Shown here: in pieces, positions 23,891-35,403 of the stretch
Layout: every line of letters begins with the position of its first letter
Numbering within the stretch: position 1 is the first letter of the stretch
Source: Litoditis marina
Taxonomy: Eukaryota > Nematoda > Chromadorea > Rhabditida > Rhabditidae
Assembly (NCBI GenBank): GCA_964036275.1
Contig: OZ038439.1
Coordinates: 248,001 to 312,000 of the forward strand
Reading direction: 5' to 3'
Length of the DNA: 64,000 bases
Notes under the pieces: generated by a model
The model's database searches: none
Told to the model about the DNA's origin: nothing
The model's input: only the letters and a program-made list of their open reading frames with translations
Position numbers and translations under genes: made by a program

Positions 23891-24384
23891 TACGTAATTA
23901 AGTAAATGAAAAACGAACAGAATAATTAATGAAGTGAATGGAATAGTTATTTTACAGTGTGTAAGAGATAACACATGTGTATGTCCAAAGAGAGGCTTGT
24001 CGGAAGCTTCTCACCGAAATATTCAAGTTTTTAAAATTTAAGCCCGAGTACAGTTTATGGCTTGAATCAAGTCATGTGCTCAATGACATTTGTCTACTTT
24101 TGATGAATACTCGTTTTTAAAGCTGACGCAAACTATTCAGGGATTTCAATGGGAAAATTAGGAGACGCACGAAATAAAAGATGACAGGAAGCCCCGCAGA
24201 GAAGACCTAGAAATGTTCGGGAAAACATTGGCGATGACGAGATAATCCGACTACAACACTCAACCATCGCGCACAACGCGTTGCGCCGCGCAGATAACTT
24301 TTCGATCGTTAGAATGACATTTCTGGTTGAACCTAGATTAAAAACGTTGTATTCCTAATTTGGGAGTAGTTTACATTTGCCCAC

Positions 24385-24650
24385 CACCCTGGTCGAAAAT
24401 GGGTTGAAAAGGGTCCGTACTACAATCGCCCCCAATCGCCGGGTGATTGTTCATCAGTTCCGGGTATGTACTTTCACCCCCCATTTTGTATTGAGGGGGG
24501 TGATTGTTCATTGTCGAAGATGTACAATGTCCCCCCACCCATTTACCAATTACCCCCCACCTTCGCGCGAATTTTAATTAGGTGGGGGGTAATAGTACCA
24601 CGAGGGGGTGATTGTTGGGTGGGGGGCGATTGTACATTTTCTCCCCTGAT
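24385..24650. repeat. G/C-run repeat with GTGATTGTTCATT words
   Basis: GGGTGATTGTTCAT and GGGGCGATTGTACATT recur next to C6/G6 runs, with inverted TACAATGTCCCCCCACCC segments. It looks like a decayed inverted repeat; no coding meaning is evident. Confidence 0.45.
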
Positions 24651-24832
24651 TTTTTGATTGGGAAAGTTACATGAAAAGCGGCTTCTTCGGAAGTATTTTT
24701 ATCATTGTTGTAGTTTGCTCTCGATACACATCATAACTCACAAGTTTGGACCGAAATGTAACGGGATCAAATTTCACTCAGATCAAAAGCGACATACACC
24801 GTGTTTAGGTTCAGTTCAAGGCAGACCAGAGC

Positions 24833-25000
24833 ACGTGTGCTAGAAGATCCCGGCACCTTCATCCCACCCTGCGTCTCTTCAAACATTCGCTATTTCCCTG
24901 CTCTCACATCCCGCCGGGATGCAAGAGACAAGAAATAATGAGGCAGAGCGAGAGACGCAGGATGGGATGAAGGTGCCGTGACGATCTTCTAGCACACGTA
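24833..25000. mobile_element. Foldback MITE, CTAGAAGATC ends
   Basis: It begins ACGTGTGCTAGAAGATC and ends GATCTTCTAGCACACGT. The inner arms are CGGCACCTTCATCCCACCCT / GGATGGGATGAAGGTGCCG, and the core has a CCCGCCGGGATG centre. Partial relatives lie at 19756-19870, 20213-20310 and 33271-33376. Confidence 0.75.
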
Positions 25001-25004
25001 CTCG

Positions 25005-28000
25005 CGGGTATTCTGCACGTATTATCAGGAACCGCTGTGTTTGTAGTCTGATTCTATCGTACTCTGATCGTAATTCGAGAACTACGCTGAGCGGGAAGAT
25101 TAAACAACATTTCGAATTTTGTCAGTCTCTGGACTTCATTCAAAGAGATCAAGTCTTTGGGTGATTGAATGTGATCGATACCAATACGAAAACATTGTGT
25201 GAACTTTCTTTATACGATAGTGTTTTTCGTATTCAGTTTGGCTGTCCGGTGCTCGGAGATAAATCAAACTAAAGAGGGTTGGAGAATTACAAAAGGGTGA
25301 TGTGAGTTATCTGTCATGTAAATGTAGTTCGCTCCCTACCCTGCCAGACAAAAAAGTCGGAAATTCGAGTAGTAGCTGGTAGCTATTTTCAAACTTTTCA
25401 AATCGTCTAAGTTACGTGATCGAAACGTATAAGTTACATGTTGAAGTAGTGAATAATCAACCCCATCCCCGCCCTAACATTTCAAGTAATACTGACTACT
25501 TTCGGAAGCTCAGAAACAGGTAAAAAGTACCAAATTGGCTGAAGAGGTAGCGAAAAAGATGAACAAAATAAGTTTTCATTTGTCACTTTTCCATTACTTT
25601 TGTTTTGTAGTTTGTCGTTTGTTTCGCTCTCTTTCTCGGAAACAAATTATGAATAAAACTAATGATCATGAAAGTACAAAACGATGTTTGCGACAGATTT
25701 TGCATTTTAAAACTATCCAGGAAATAAATCGTCCATGGAGTATGAAAAAGGCGTCACGCGACAATAATTGTATTCCACGACTGATAATCCATCAATTTGC
25801 GTATCTATTATGTAATGTCACATTTTGTACTTGAATATGATCTACGGACAATGAAAAAAGTATTGAGTTTCGAGGATTTTCTAAGAAAGGTTCAATACAA
25901 TATAATACAAGCTTAGTTTTTTTCCTGATTGTCAATTTAGTGGTATTGCAAATGTTAGCTATTTTTTCTGTGGAGTGAGAATTTTTACGACACGGCTTTT
26001 GTTTGGAATTAATTTAGGGGAAACAATTTATTGTATGGAATGTTCCAGTATGGAATGTTCCTAGCAATTCTCATAAATAATTCTCAAATGTTTATGGTTG
26101 TTTATTATTGATGTCATTTTTGCCGCGGCGGCACGTTTTGACGGCCATCTCAAAGTACCCATTTCGATCACGTAATATTCACCTTTTTGCATATTATAGT
26201 ATTGCTACCAGCTGCTGTCTAGAATCGTTCCTAGTATTTCCAAATTGAACAATCGAAGGGAAATAACCATTAATGAATGAACTTGTTCACGACCTTTTTC
26301 ATTCGTTTTTCATCTCAGATCTGAGAAATGAAAGGGGTGACCCGTTACTTTTCGTGAAAATTGAGAAACTTTTTTGATGGTGTCGTAGCACGCAACAGTA
26401 CATTAGAGCCACCTATATGGTTGGAAATAGTAGAGTATGGAACCCAGTGTATTGCTCATATTTTCGTTCGATTACCCTCTCTCTTTATTAATATTTCACC
26501 AGTGAAAGAAGAGCCCAGCAGATTATGTAAATATAGGAAAAGAAAGGTTTGGAGATGGTGTTCTCTGCAATTTTCAGGCCAAGGGTTTCTTCATCCTTTT
26601 TTAGTCTGCGATATGCGATAGATACATCGAGTCAAATAGAATAGAATAGATTTGTTCGCGATTTAACACGTGACTTCCACAGCACGTTTTATCAACGATC
26701 ACATTTCACTCTATTTCAGTTACGCAAACTCCACCACAACAACAGTTACAAAAAGGGAGAAACAAAGGAGAGAGGGGGAGAGAGAGCCAGGGTTGGAGAG
26801 ACGAAGAGAGAGGAGAGAGAGAAACAGGGCGCGAAAATTAGGGGAGAAGATTTGTTCATGGAGATTTACAAAAAAAGGAAGAAACGATTGAGTGCTGAAG
26901 AAAATTGCTGGCTTTCAGCTTGGAGCAGAAGATAAGTGGTAGTTGGAAGAGAGGTTGAGAAATTTATTGCTGCGGATTTTATGGCCTTTCTAGGTAAAAC
27001 TCCCCACTTTCCGTCTAGCCATTCAAATGTACAAAAATGTATATTATACAAAATGAAAATTAGGGTAGAGCCGAACAAAAATTAAAAACCATAAATAATG
27101 CTTAGTGCTTGTAGGAACTATCAAACATTATTGATAAGTATATTTTCGAGTATAAACATCAATCGAAGGTATATTCAAATAGAAATTAATCGAAAACAAC
27201 TATTAGTCATTAATGAACTCAATAATATACCATGAAAAGTTGTAGCAGCGTTAGTTCTATTTTGTTCTCTTTTCCTTTTTTATTCTGGTTCAACATTTGT
27301 AGTGGCGCTTGAAAATGAGTCAATACTGTAAGGTGAACAACTACATCCCGTTTCTAATGAAGCTCATAGTCGGAATGTGTAACATTTTCGAATCACGAAA
27401 CGTAGAAGTGTAAAAGTCCTGGACATTTGAAAAAAACTGCAGAAACTCCTTTCATTTTCTGTACTCGGACAGTCTGACTACACCAATCTGTCCTTTGGTT
27501 ATTTTCAGTTTCCACTGGATCGATAGTAGAGAAATGAGAGAAACTTCACAAACTTTTAAATACGAAGTTCTGAAGCAAATTTTTAAGAATTTCTCACGTT
27601 TTTTAGAGTTATATTTTATATCTGCCTGACGTTTAAAATGTATTTTTGTGAAACACAGTGACTTTCGAAGTATTCGTTGGAACAATAACATAGTCAAATA
27701 AGGCGATCATCCTCTGACTATACCATGCGGGTTCCGAACTGAATCGAAAATGTAGTGAATGAAAGATTATTTCACAAATAACAGAAAAACCTGTCCACGA
27801 GGTTATCTAAATGATCCCTGTACACGAAATAATACCAAATATTTCCTCCAAAACAGAATCGGGATCGCTCAACGCGGAAATGGTATAGTTTGGTCTAATT
27901 TTCTGTGTTTGTAGTTTGATCCCATGGCTTTTCCGTCAAAATTTGTGAACCGAGGTCAAACTACAATTATTGCTATACAGCGATGCAGTATGCTGCAGCG

Positions 28001-28328
28001 TGAAAAAATCAACAGAGTTCAATCTACAGAATTCACTACAGTTTTAATAGCGCTTACAATAAAATAAATAAACATTTGACTATAATTTGATTTTATATTA
28101 TCATAAGTTTTGCAGAAAAATCAGTAGCAGAATGCAGTAAACTGTATGTTATGTGTAATGTCGATAATATCGGCAATACAAGACAATGCAAAGTGCGAAT
28201 TAGATAATCAATATGTGAAATAAAGGATATATTATAACAACAGAAGATATGTTGTTCTCGAGGCACGTTTATCTTCAAAATTGGCCGTTTTTGATAATTG
28301 CACATGGGCTGAACTTCCGGAAGTCCTG
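25005..28328. other. No gene seen over 3.3 kb
   Basis: Candidate frames at 25535-25834 and 26361-26621 show no motif and no splice partners. A GA-rich tract lies at 26750-26835. A 45-base word around 26636-26690 (ATAGAATAGATTTGTTCGCG) recurs near 33172-33215. Confidence 0.4.
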
Positions 28329-29452
28329 TATTTTATAAATTTTTGTCTCTCACCGGAATCGAACCTGGAGCAAAAGATTCGTAGCAGACCGCTCACCACT
28401 GCTCTAATTGGAGACATGTGTGCTTACACAGCGCAAAGTGAGATATACCGTACTCTCTAGAGTGGTTAAGGAATTGAATTGAATTGGAATTGGTATTGAA
28501 AAGAATTGAAAACCAATTCCAAAGAATTGAATTGAATTGGTTTTTTTGTACAACCAATTCCAAAGAATTGAATTGAATTGGTTTTTGTGTGAAACCAATT
28601 CCTTAGAATTGAATTGAATTGGTTTTTTTCCAAATCCAGGAAAATTAGAATTGAATTGAATTGGTTTTTTGAATATCAGCGAAAATATTTGGAATTGGTT
28701 TTGGAATTGGTTTTTTCAGCGTGGGAAAATTGTTTGTTTTCTGCTGTGTTATATTCAATCTCAAGGCGGTAGTAGTGTTAATAAACACAAAAACTGTTTT
28801 ATGAACCGAATTGACAAAAAACTGCATCTAGAATTGAAATTGGAATTGATTTTTTTGAGAATTGGTCGGAATTGGTCGGAATTGAATTGAATTGAATTGG
28901 TTTTTTGGCGCCGGAAAAGAATTGGAATTGAAATTCGGATATTTTTTGAGAATTGGTTGGAATTGGAATTGAATTGGATTGGTTTTGCGCCATCGGAAAA
29001 GAATTGGAATTGAAATTCGGATATTTTTTGAGAATTGGTCGAAATTGAATTGAATTGAATTGGTTTTTTGGCGCCGGAAAAGAATTGGAATTGAAATTCG
29101 GATATTTTTTGAGAATTGGTTGGAATTGGAATTGAATTGGATTGGTTTTGCGCCATCGGAAAAGAATTGGAATTGAAATTCTGAGATTTTTTGAGAATTG
29201 GTTGGAATTGGAATTGAATTGGATTGGTTTTGCGCCATCGGAAAAGAATTGGAATTGAAATTCTGAGATTTTTTGAGAATTGGTTGGAATTGGAATTGAA
29301 TTGGATTGGTTTTGCGCCATCGGAAAAGAATTGGAATTGAAATTCTGAGATTCTTTGAGAATTGGTTGGAATTGGAATTGAATTGAATTGGTTTTTCGGA
29401 ATTGGTTAACCACTCTAGTACTCTCCCACCTTTCCGTTGGCGACGACCATAA
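28329..29452 (-). mobile_element. tRNA-like repeat, copy 1, split by a nested insertion
   Basis: On minus, this copy reads ATGGTCGTCGCCAACGGAAA at its 5' side (29452 down to 29419), is interrupted by the 28457-29418 element, and resumes with the GTGAGATATACC segment. The lower part holds a tRNA-like block (about 28350-28425) with a GGTTCGATTCC B-box and a GCAGTGGTGAGCGG A-box-like word. The 3' end is poorly conserved here. Other copies are at 40430-40618, 60662-60854 and 61317-61513. Confidence 0.7.
28457..29418. mobile_element. GAATTG minisatellite element with inverted ends
   Basis: It is bounded by CTAGAGTGGTTAA (28457-28469) and TTAACCACTCTAG (29406-29418), flanked by TACTCT on both sides (28451-28456 and 29419-29424). 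Removing it restores the uninterrupted tRNA-like repeat, so the borders are secure. The interior is an array of GAATTG/GGAATTGGAATTGAATTGG words, with an 80-95-bp higher unit containing TTTTGCGCCATCGGAAAAG (28850-29400). The long frames in it are repeat artefacts. No transposase is present. Confidence 0.8.
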
Positions 29453-30453
29453 TACAACGTGCATCCGTAACTGTCTACAGTAACCGGTATACGATTCAGA
29501 TACATTTTTTGGATCAATTAAAAAATTGAAGAATTGAGCAACGTCCTGAGCCTTTCATATTATGCAGTACAGTCAGACACAGTATGAGAAACCGTTTTCT
29601 TTGTACAACATATATTTTCAAGCTTTCTTTCTACTAATCGAAACATTCTCAGTCTTCAAGCCTATTTATATGACGATACAAGGTCCAATTAAAAATATGA
29701 CAATTATATTATCCCGGAAATTATATGTCCCCCGCAGCTGACCATCGTTTTTATGTAGAGTATGCACAACCAATTAGAATTTCCTCGTATTCAAAAAGTT
29801 GCAAAAAGTTTTAATTACATTTAATTGAGATCTTGTAAGTTTTTACAAGATGATCTGAGTGGTACTCAGCTGAGGGTATCTCAATTGCCACTTTTCACCC
29901 CTTTATTTTGAATGTGTGTAGGGAAAATAATGGATAGTGAGATAGAGGGAAAGAGAAACAGAGAGCGAAAGAGAAGAGGAGAAGAGAGAGAAAAAGAGAG
30001 AGAGACATGATCTAGGGGTCGGGATATTTTTTGCAAAAATCAACTCTGATCTGCAATATCAATTTATTACATACGAGGGTGGCAACGATATGATAACTTA
30101 CGATACGGTAACATTCCCCAACATCGGTAGAACTGTCACGTGTCGCTTGTGAGACGTGACCGAATCATGAACTTTAAATGTTAAAAACCGTGATCATTGA
30201 TGTTTGCCCATGTTTTACCGATTTAGTCAGTTTTATTTCAACTTCTTACGAAGATCAGCCCTTTCGTTAATTTTGCTGGAAGTCGTGTTATTGTACTCTG
30301 ACGTGAAACAAAGAACGCGACACTACAAAACGCTATAATTTCCTGTTCGAGGTTAACTTCCTGTTGCATTTCAAACAATGAAAAGTGAATTGAGATTACA
30401 GTGAGTATGCACAAAAACGTTCGGTGCCCAGTATTTTCACTGTAGTAGAAGTA
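29453..30453. other. No gene seen
   Basis: About 1 kb of AT-rich DNA with a GAGA-rich tract at 29938-30006. The last bases, TAGTAGAAGTA (30443-30453), resemble the left end of the AGTCACG MITE, into which the A/B Helitron pair appears to have inserted. Confidence 0.4.
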
Positions 30454-30498
30454 CAAGGTAGGTCGCCGGCGGCTAAAGCCGCCTCCGCCCCCCCCTTG
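30454..30498 (-). terminator. Helitron A 3' terminal palindrome
   Basis: CAAGG...CCTTG ends enclose a strong GCCGGCGGCTAAAGCCGCC stem. This is the rolling-circle stop hairpin of the element, not a transcription terminator. Confidence 0.75.
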
Positions 30499-30618
30499 TT
30501 TTTTTCCGGGCTGGCAAAAGCTTCTAGGAGTATTTGTTTAACATTCATTTTTTGCGATTCGCCGAACTCACGTTTTTTCACAACATATATAGCGCCACAC
30601 TTCACGTTAACATAAAGC

Positions 30619-30960
30619 GCGACATCTCTCTCTCTCTCTCTCTCTCTCTAACATAAAGTGCGAGACACATCCATAACATTGAGTGGGACATCTCTCCCTA
30701 ACTCAGAGGACGACATTTTTCTCCAACATTGAGCGCGACATCTTTCTTTAACATAGAGCGCTACATCTCTTAACATAGAGCGCGGGAGTTCTCTCTTACA
30801 TAGACAGCGAGAGTTCTCCCTAACATAGACAGCGAGTTCTCTTTAACATAGAGTGCCAAACCTCTCCTCAACATAGAGTGCGAAATCTCTTCCTAACATA
30901 GAGCGCGAGACCTTTCTGCCACATAGAGCGCGACAATTCTCCATAACAGAGCGTAAGCAA
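30619..30960 (-). repeat. Minisatellite of Helitron A
   Basis: Degenerate ACATAGAGCGCGAGA units (as read on plus), with a CT microsatellite at 30624-30650. Confidence 0.75.
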
Positions 30961-31638
30961 ACACGATTTCCTAAACATAATGCTTGCATTTCCCGAAACG
31001 TTTCCAATGCAACGGTCTGTACTATTATTTCAAAATGATTTTCTCCACCTCTCATCACCTCTCTCAGCCATACTCCGTAACCGTAAGCTCAATCATAGAG
31101 CCGTAACAACACATGAAAAAAATCTCTTTTTTGTCTACTATTTTCCGGGTGTAGAGGTTCTTCTTGGTTCTCCGGTCTTGAACAGCGGTTTTCCTCTCCA
31201 CGGGCGACCGGCTCAGCAGCTTCTCCGAGAGTAGATCCGTCTTCGTCCATCCGCCCAATCCCGTCCAGAGCAGCCATCCTTCGAGCGAACACACCGTTCG
31301 AATGGCTCTCTCCGCTCAGCGCCGCGCTTATATGCTTGGTTTTTCCACGCACGTGCACTCTCTGTTAGACCCGTCTCTCCAGTCTACTCTGACGTGAAAC
31401 TCGTCCTTTATTGAGAAGGCTCACAGCCAAAACTGCAACCCAGCCGAGGCTCATTGAATGTGGGCAAAAATGAAAATCAGCAAAAGCACGCGATCGCTCA
31501 CGCGCCTTTTCCCAAAACCAACTACAGAGTGCAACTTTTCGCTCATTTCTCGACCAAAAGGGCAAATGCATCATTGGAATCACACACTTTTTCCTTCAAA
31601 CAGACAGACAGACCAAACTACCCATTTATATTAGTAGA

Positions 31639-31681
31639 CAAGGTAGGTCGCCGGCGGCTAAAGCCGCCTCCGCCTCCCTTG
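31639..31681 (-). terminator. Helitron B 3' terminal palindrome
   Basis: CAAGG...CCTTG ends around the GCCGGCGGCTAAAGCCGCC stem; this is a rolling-circle end signal. Confidence 0.75.
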
Positions 31682-31794
31682 TTTTTATTCCAGGCTGGCG
31701 AGCTCTTATAGGAGTTGTTTAATTTTCGCTCCATTTGCTGAACTCACGTTTGTCTCAACCATGTCAATCACGTTTTTATCAACATGAGACACAA

Positions 31795-32365
31795 TGATTT
31801 CTACTACATAAAGCGGGACATCTCTCTCCAACATAGAGCGGGACATCTCTCTCTAACATAGAGCGCGAGACTTTTTAACATAGGGCGCGAGATCTCTTTT
31901 AACATAGAGCGCGAAAATTTTCAACGTAGGGCGCGAGACTTCTCAACATAGAGCGCGAGACTTCTCAACATAGGGCGCGAGACTTCTTCCTAACATAGGG
32001 CGCGAGACTTCTCAACATAGGGCGCGAGACTTCTCCCTAACATAGGGCGCGAGACTTCTCCCTAACATAGGGCGCGAGACTTCTCCCTAACATAGGGCGC
32101 GAGACTTCTCAACATAGGGTGCGAGACTTCTCCCTAACATAGGGCGCGAGACTTCTCAACATAGGGCGCGAGACTTCGCCCTCCTAACATAGAGCGCGAG
32201 ACTTCTCCCTAACATAGGGCGCGAGACCTCTTTCTAACGTAGAGCGTGAGACATTCCCCTAACATAGAACGCGAGACCTTCCCTTGACAGAGAACTCGAA
32301 ACCTTTTTAACATAGGGCGCGGGAGCTTTCTCTAACACAGGGCAAGAGACCGCTCTCTAACATGG
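31795..32365 (-). repeat. Minisatellite of Helitron B
   Basis: Roughly 24-bp units AACATAGGGCGCGAGACTTC (on plus), at least 20 copies, most regular at 31930-32180. Confidence 0.85.
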
Positions 32366-32914
32366 AAGGCGGAAGTAACCCGTAACAACAATTAGTTTCA
32401 AAACAGCAAAACCCGAGAACAACACAGTAAAAAAATTATTTTTGTCTACATTTGTTAGGGTGCAGAGTTTCTTCTTCTCTTCTTCATCATGTGAGCAGCA
32501 CCCGGCAGGTAGCAGGAGCCCCAGTGGCTCCTACAGCAGCACTCCCAACCATCAGCGGTCCAGTCCACAGCAGCAGCTCCAGTCCAGGGCGGGCATCCTC
32601 GGGGCGAACAGAGCGTTCGAATGGCTCTCCCCCTTTCCGTCGCGCTTTTATACCCATTTCCTACTCCTGTTAAGCCATTCCTGTTAACCGTGACGGCGTG
32701 AAACTCGTCTACCCAGTTAAGATGCACTTGCTATTGCGAAACTGCCCAGCAACAGCCGGTTGGGAAAAATGAAATGCGCACGTTCTCTCACGTCTTAGCT
32801 GGAAAAACCGCGGGCTTCAGTTTTTGGCCCATTTTCCGGCTAAAAGTGCAAAAATGATGGAATTCGGTTACAGACATACATACATACAGACCAAGTAAGC
32901 GAAATATATAGTGG

Positions 32915-33117
32915 ATAGTCACGTAAAGTCAGCATTCTAATGGGACATCGTGTACTTTGTCATTGCACGTTTCTGAGTTCTACCGTACTAGAAGTAAACT
33001 GAATAGTCACGTAAAGTTAGCATTCTAATGACGAAACATGTAAATTGCACGTTTCTAAGTTCTGCTGTGTATACCATGTTTCATGTGACTGTGCAATTGA
33101 CGAACAGTCTATGTATA
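32915..33117. mobile_element. One truncated and one full AGTCACG MITE
   Basis: 32915-32985 matches the MITE from its ATAGTCACGTAAAG word onward but lacks the left end. 32986-33117 is a second copy starting TACTAGAAGTAAACTGAATA and ending in the inverted counterpart. The missing left end of the first copy is probably at 30443-30453, on the other side of Helitrons A and B. Confidence 0.6.
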
Positions 33118-33657
33118 CCGGAAAAGCTAAACGGTGTTGGGGAGGATCGGACAAGGAGATCGAAGGGGTATAATAGAATAGATTTATTCGTGATTTAACA
33201 CGTGACTTCCACATAGTATGTGGCACTCCAATGGAGTAAATGGAGAGAAAAGGGTAGAAACACACCTGAGTACGTAAGCTAGAAGATCCCGGCACCTTCT
33301 TTCCGTCTTGCGTCTCTCGTTCTGCGGGATGTAAAGAGCAGAGAAATAGCGTATGTTTGAGGAGACGCAGGATCGATCAAGGGGATCGAAGGGGTAGAAG
33401 AACACCTGGATAGGTGGGCAACATACGCCTGTCTTGGAAAAAGCGAACAACCATGACTAGCTACTCAAAAACTCAAAACTTCGTGAAGAAAGATTACGTT
33501 GATAACACAGTATTTCCACAAATACAGTTATTTCTCTCATGACTCAAAAACTGGTATTATAGGAGCAGCCACCGGAGAATTCTCTGAATTGAGAAAGGCA
33601 TTCTTTGAACACCACGAATATTGACAATTTGTATCAAAAACTCAGTGAACATTCGTA
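33118..33657. other. No gene; partial palindromic repeats
   Basis: Contains a partial CTAGAAGATC-family copy (33271-33376) and the short word shared with 26636-26690. No coding exon is supported. Confidence 0.4.
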
Positions 33658-33983
33658 AAAAGTGGAGGACCAGGAAGTGTGTGAGTTCTGTTCGGTTTCA
33701 CCGTTTTCTGCAAAAAGTGAACAATACGATGTTGTGAATGAGTGTGCAACAAAAAAAGAACAATACATTTGTTTGCACTACGGTTCACAAAAAAACAGAA
33801 TATACAAAGTATAACTTTAACGTAAAAATGCGTAATGGTTTTCTCTAAGAACGTTGTGAACCGTTGTGCAAACAAATGTATTGTTCTTTCTGCACACTCA
33901 TTCACAACATCGTATTGTTCACTTTTTGCAGAAAACGGTGAAACCGAACAGAACTCACACACTTCCTGGTCCCCCACTTTTTA
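33658..33983. mobile_element. Large foldback element with about 143-bp arms
   Basis: The left arm, from AAAAGTGGAGGACCAGGAAG, is repeated in inverse at the right, ending CTTCCTGGTCCCCCACTTTT. The arms include GAGTTCTGTTCGGTTTCACC and AACAATACATTTGTTTGCAC and are nearly identical, with about 40 bp between them. It should form a long hairpin and is probably a recent MITE. Confidence 0.75.
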
Positions 33984-35203
33984 CAAATTGTTCTCTTTTT
34001 GCTAGTTGTACTAGTACAACCACTCCTAGAGTTGACTTAGAAAAACGATTTTTGAATAGTGGTGACCATCAAACATCCTGAGATCTGGAAGTTCCGAGTT
34101 TTCAAACGATGTGATCCTGGTTTTTCAAAATATTTTTGGCGCTAATTAACCTCTTAAATTGGCGTGATAGGCGAAACTGGTTAAAAAAACAGCTTTTTTC
34201 CGCTTCGTTAATTAGAAGCTGAATATTGTTGAAAATCTGCGTCATTACAGTACAAAGAAAATCTTTTCTCAATTGGGACAAACGGGCGCCAGCCATTGGC
34301 GCTATATATGGAACATGTTACTCTTATTGGTAAACAATAACTTGGAATGAATGGCCTCAACCAATTAGCACAATGTTGGTATCCAAGCCGTATTCGTTAA
34401 CTATGTTCATAGTTCGGACATCTGTGGAACATTTCGCTCGTTACCCTACTTGCCTGGCGTTGTTCTAATTTGGCGCCACTGGGCGCCAGCGTTTGGCGCC
34501 AAATATAAACCATGACACCAAATTTCCAGAGAAGGCTGGGATTCACTAATCTAACCTCTGTGCAAAATTTCGGAGCATTTCATCCATGGGAACACATATT
34601 TTCCAGCTTCTGGCGCCTATTGGCGCCCGCGCCAAGCGCCAAACAAAACGTGACAACACCAAACTTTGGGGGCCGAGCTAATTTTGGGGTTTACGCATGT
34701 GTGCCAAATTTCAGCCGAATCGGTTCAGTAGTTAAAAAAATAATTTTCTATGCGGACACCCGACGAGCGACGCGCTCCGCGCTTCGAGCGACGAGGGACA
34801 ACGGAAATTTTCATAACGACACGACAGCATAACTTTTTTCAACCTTGACCGATTCTCCTCATTTTTTCACACAACATGTATTTAATAGATATCTAGCTCT
34901 CTCTCTTTTTAAATTTCAAAAAAATGTTTTATTTGAAGAATTTTGTGGTTTGAAAGCCAAAAATGGGTGCGCAATGGCCAAACCAAACACAACTCACACG
35001 CAGCGCTTTGCGCTGCGCGCGATACGTATTCATTAATGTTCATTCATGAGTTTTATTTACGCGAAAAGTTGAGTTTTTCTCAGAAGTTGTTAATTTAAGT
35101 CGCTTCAGTTGTCGATTTCAAAACAAAATGACAGCTGTCACCCAAGTTGAGATATTTTTACTCGAGGGAACATGACGCAGATACAACAGAAAATTCTCCA
35201 CAT
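33984..35203. repeat. GGCGCC-rich repeated stretch and CCGAATCGGTTCAG word
   Basis: TTGGCGCCA-type words occur repeatedly at 34127-34640. TTTCAGCCGAATCGGTTCAG at 34711-34730 resembles words I associate with 3' parts of some non-LTR retrotransposons in animals, but no reverse transcriptase is visible. 34760-34800 is a GAGCGACG repeat. Confidence 0.4.
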
Positions 35204-35337
35204 TATACTAGAAGTAAGTTGAATAGTGACGTGAATTCAGCAATCTAATGAGGCATCGTGCACTTTTTCCTTGCACGACTCTGATTTCTGCTGTGTTTAA
35301 CATGTTTCGCGTGACTGTGCAATTGACTGACAGTATA
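35204..35337. mobile_element. AGTCACG-family MITE, third copy
   Basis: It starts TATACTAGAAGTAAGTTGAA and ends in the inverted GTCAATTGCACAGTCACG motif plus CAGTATA. TA-type borders are visible on both sides. Confidence 0.7.
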
Positions 35338-35403
35338 TTAATTTTTCAAAATGGTAAATGAAATAAGAATAGTCACCTACCGTGACAGAACGTCAGTAAA
35401 TAT

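Larger units (their letters stand above)
30454..31637 (-). mobile_element. Non-autonomous Helitron A (minus)
   Basis: The 5' end reads CTACTAATATAAATGGGTAG (at 31637 downward), followed by GTTTGGTCTGTCTG. The 3' end is the terminal palindrome at 30454-30498. Between them lie a TATA-box leader (about 31327), the CGAAC-N5-GTTCG hairpin at 31286-31300 and a minisatellite of about 25 bp (30619-30960) related to CTCGCGCTCTATGTTAGAG. There is no protein gene. It is joined head-to-tail to B by a single A (T on minus) at 31638. Confidence 0.8.
31639..32914 (-). mobile_element. Non-autonomous Helitron B (minus)
   Basis: The 5' end is CCACTATATATTTCGCTTAC at 32914 downward; the 3' palindrome is 31639-31681. 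It carries a TTTTATA TATA box (32647-32653 on plus), the hairpin at 32605-32619, the conserved upstream block TTCACGCCGTCACGGTTAAC (rc of about 32675-32705) and a minisatellite at 31795-32365. It shows closest similarity to G and E on plus. There is no protein gene. It is flanked on the right by a truncated MITE starting ATAGTCACG. Confidence 0.82.

Noticed and set aside
28761..29517. Asn/Gln/Phe/Ser-rich frames up to 229 codons on minus
   Set aside because: They are translations of the GAATTG minisatellite in three overlapping frames.
30424..32727. Various 60-90-codon frames across the Helitron leaders (A, B) and their copies at 43515-43822 and 49071-49444
   Set aside because: They fall in homologous leader regions but do not keep the same frame between copies, so no shared protein is supported.
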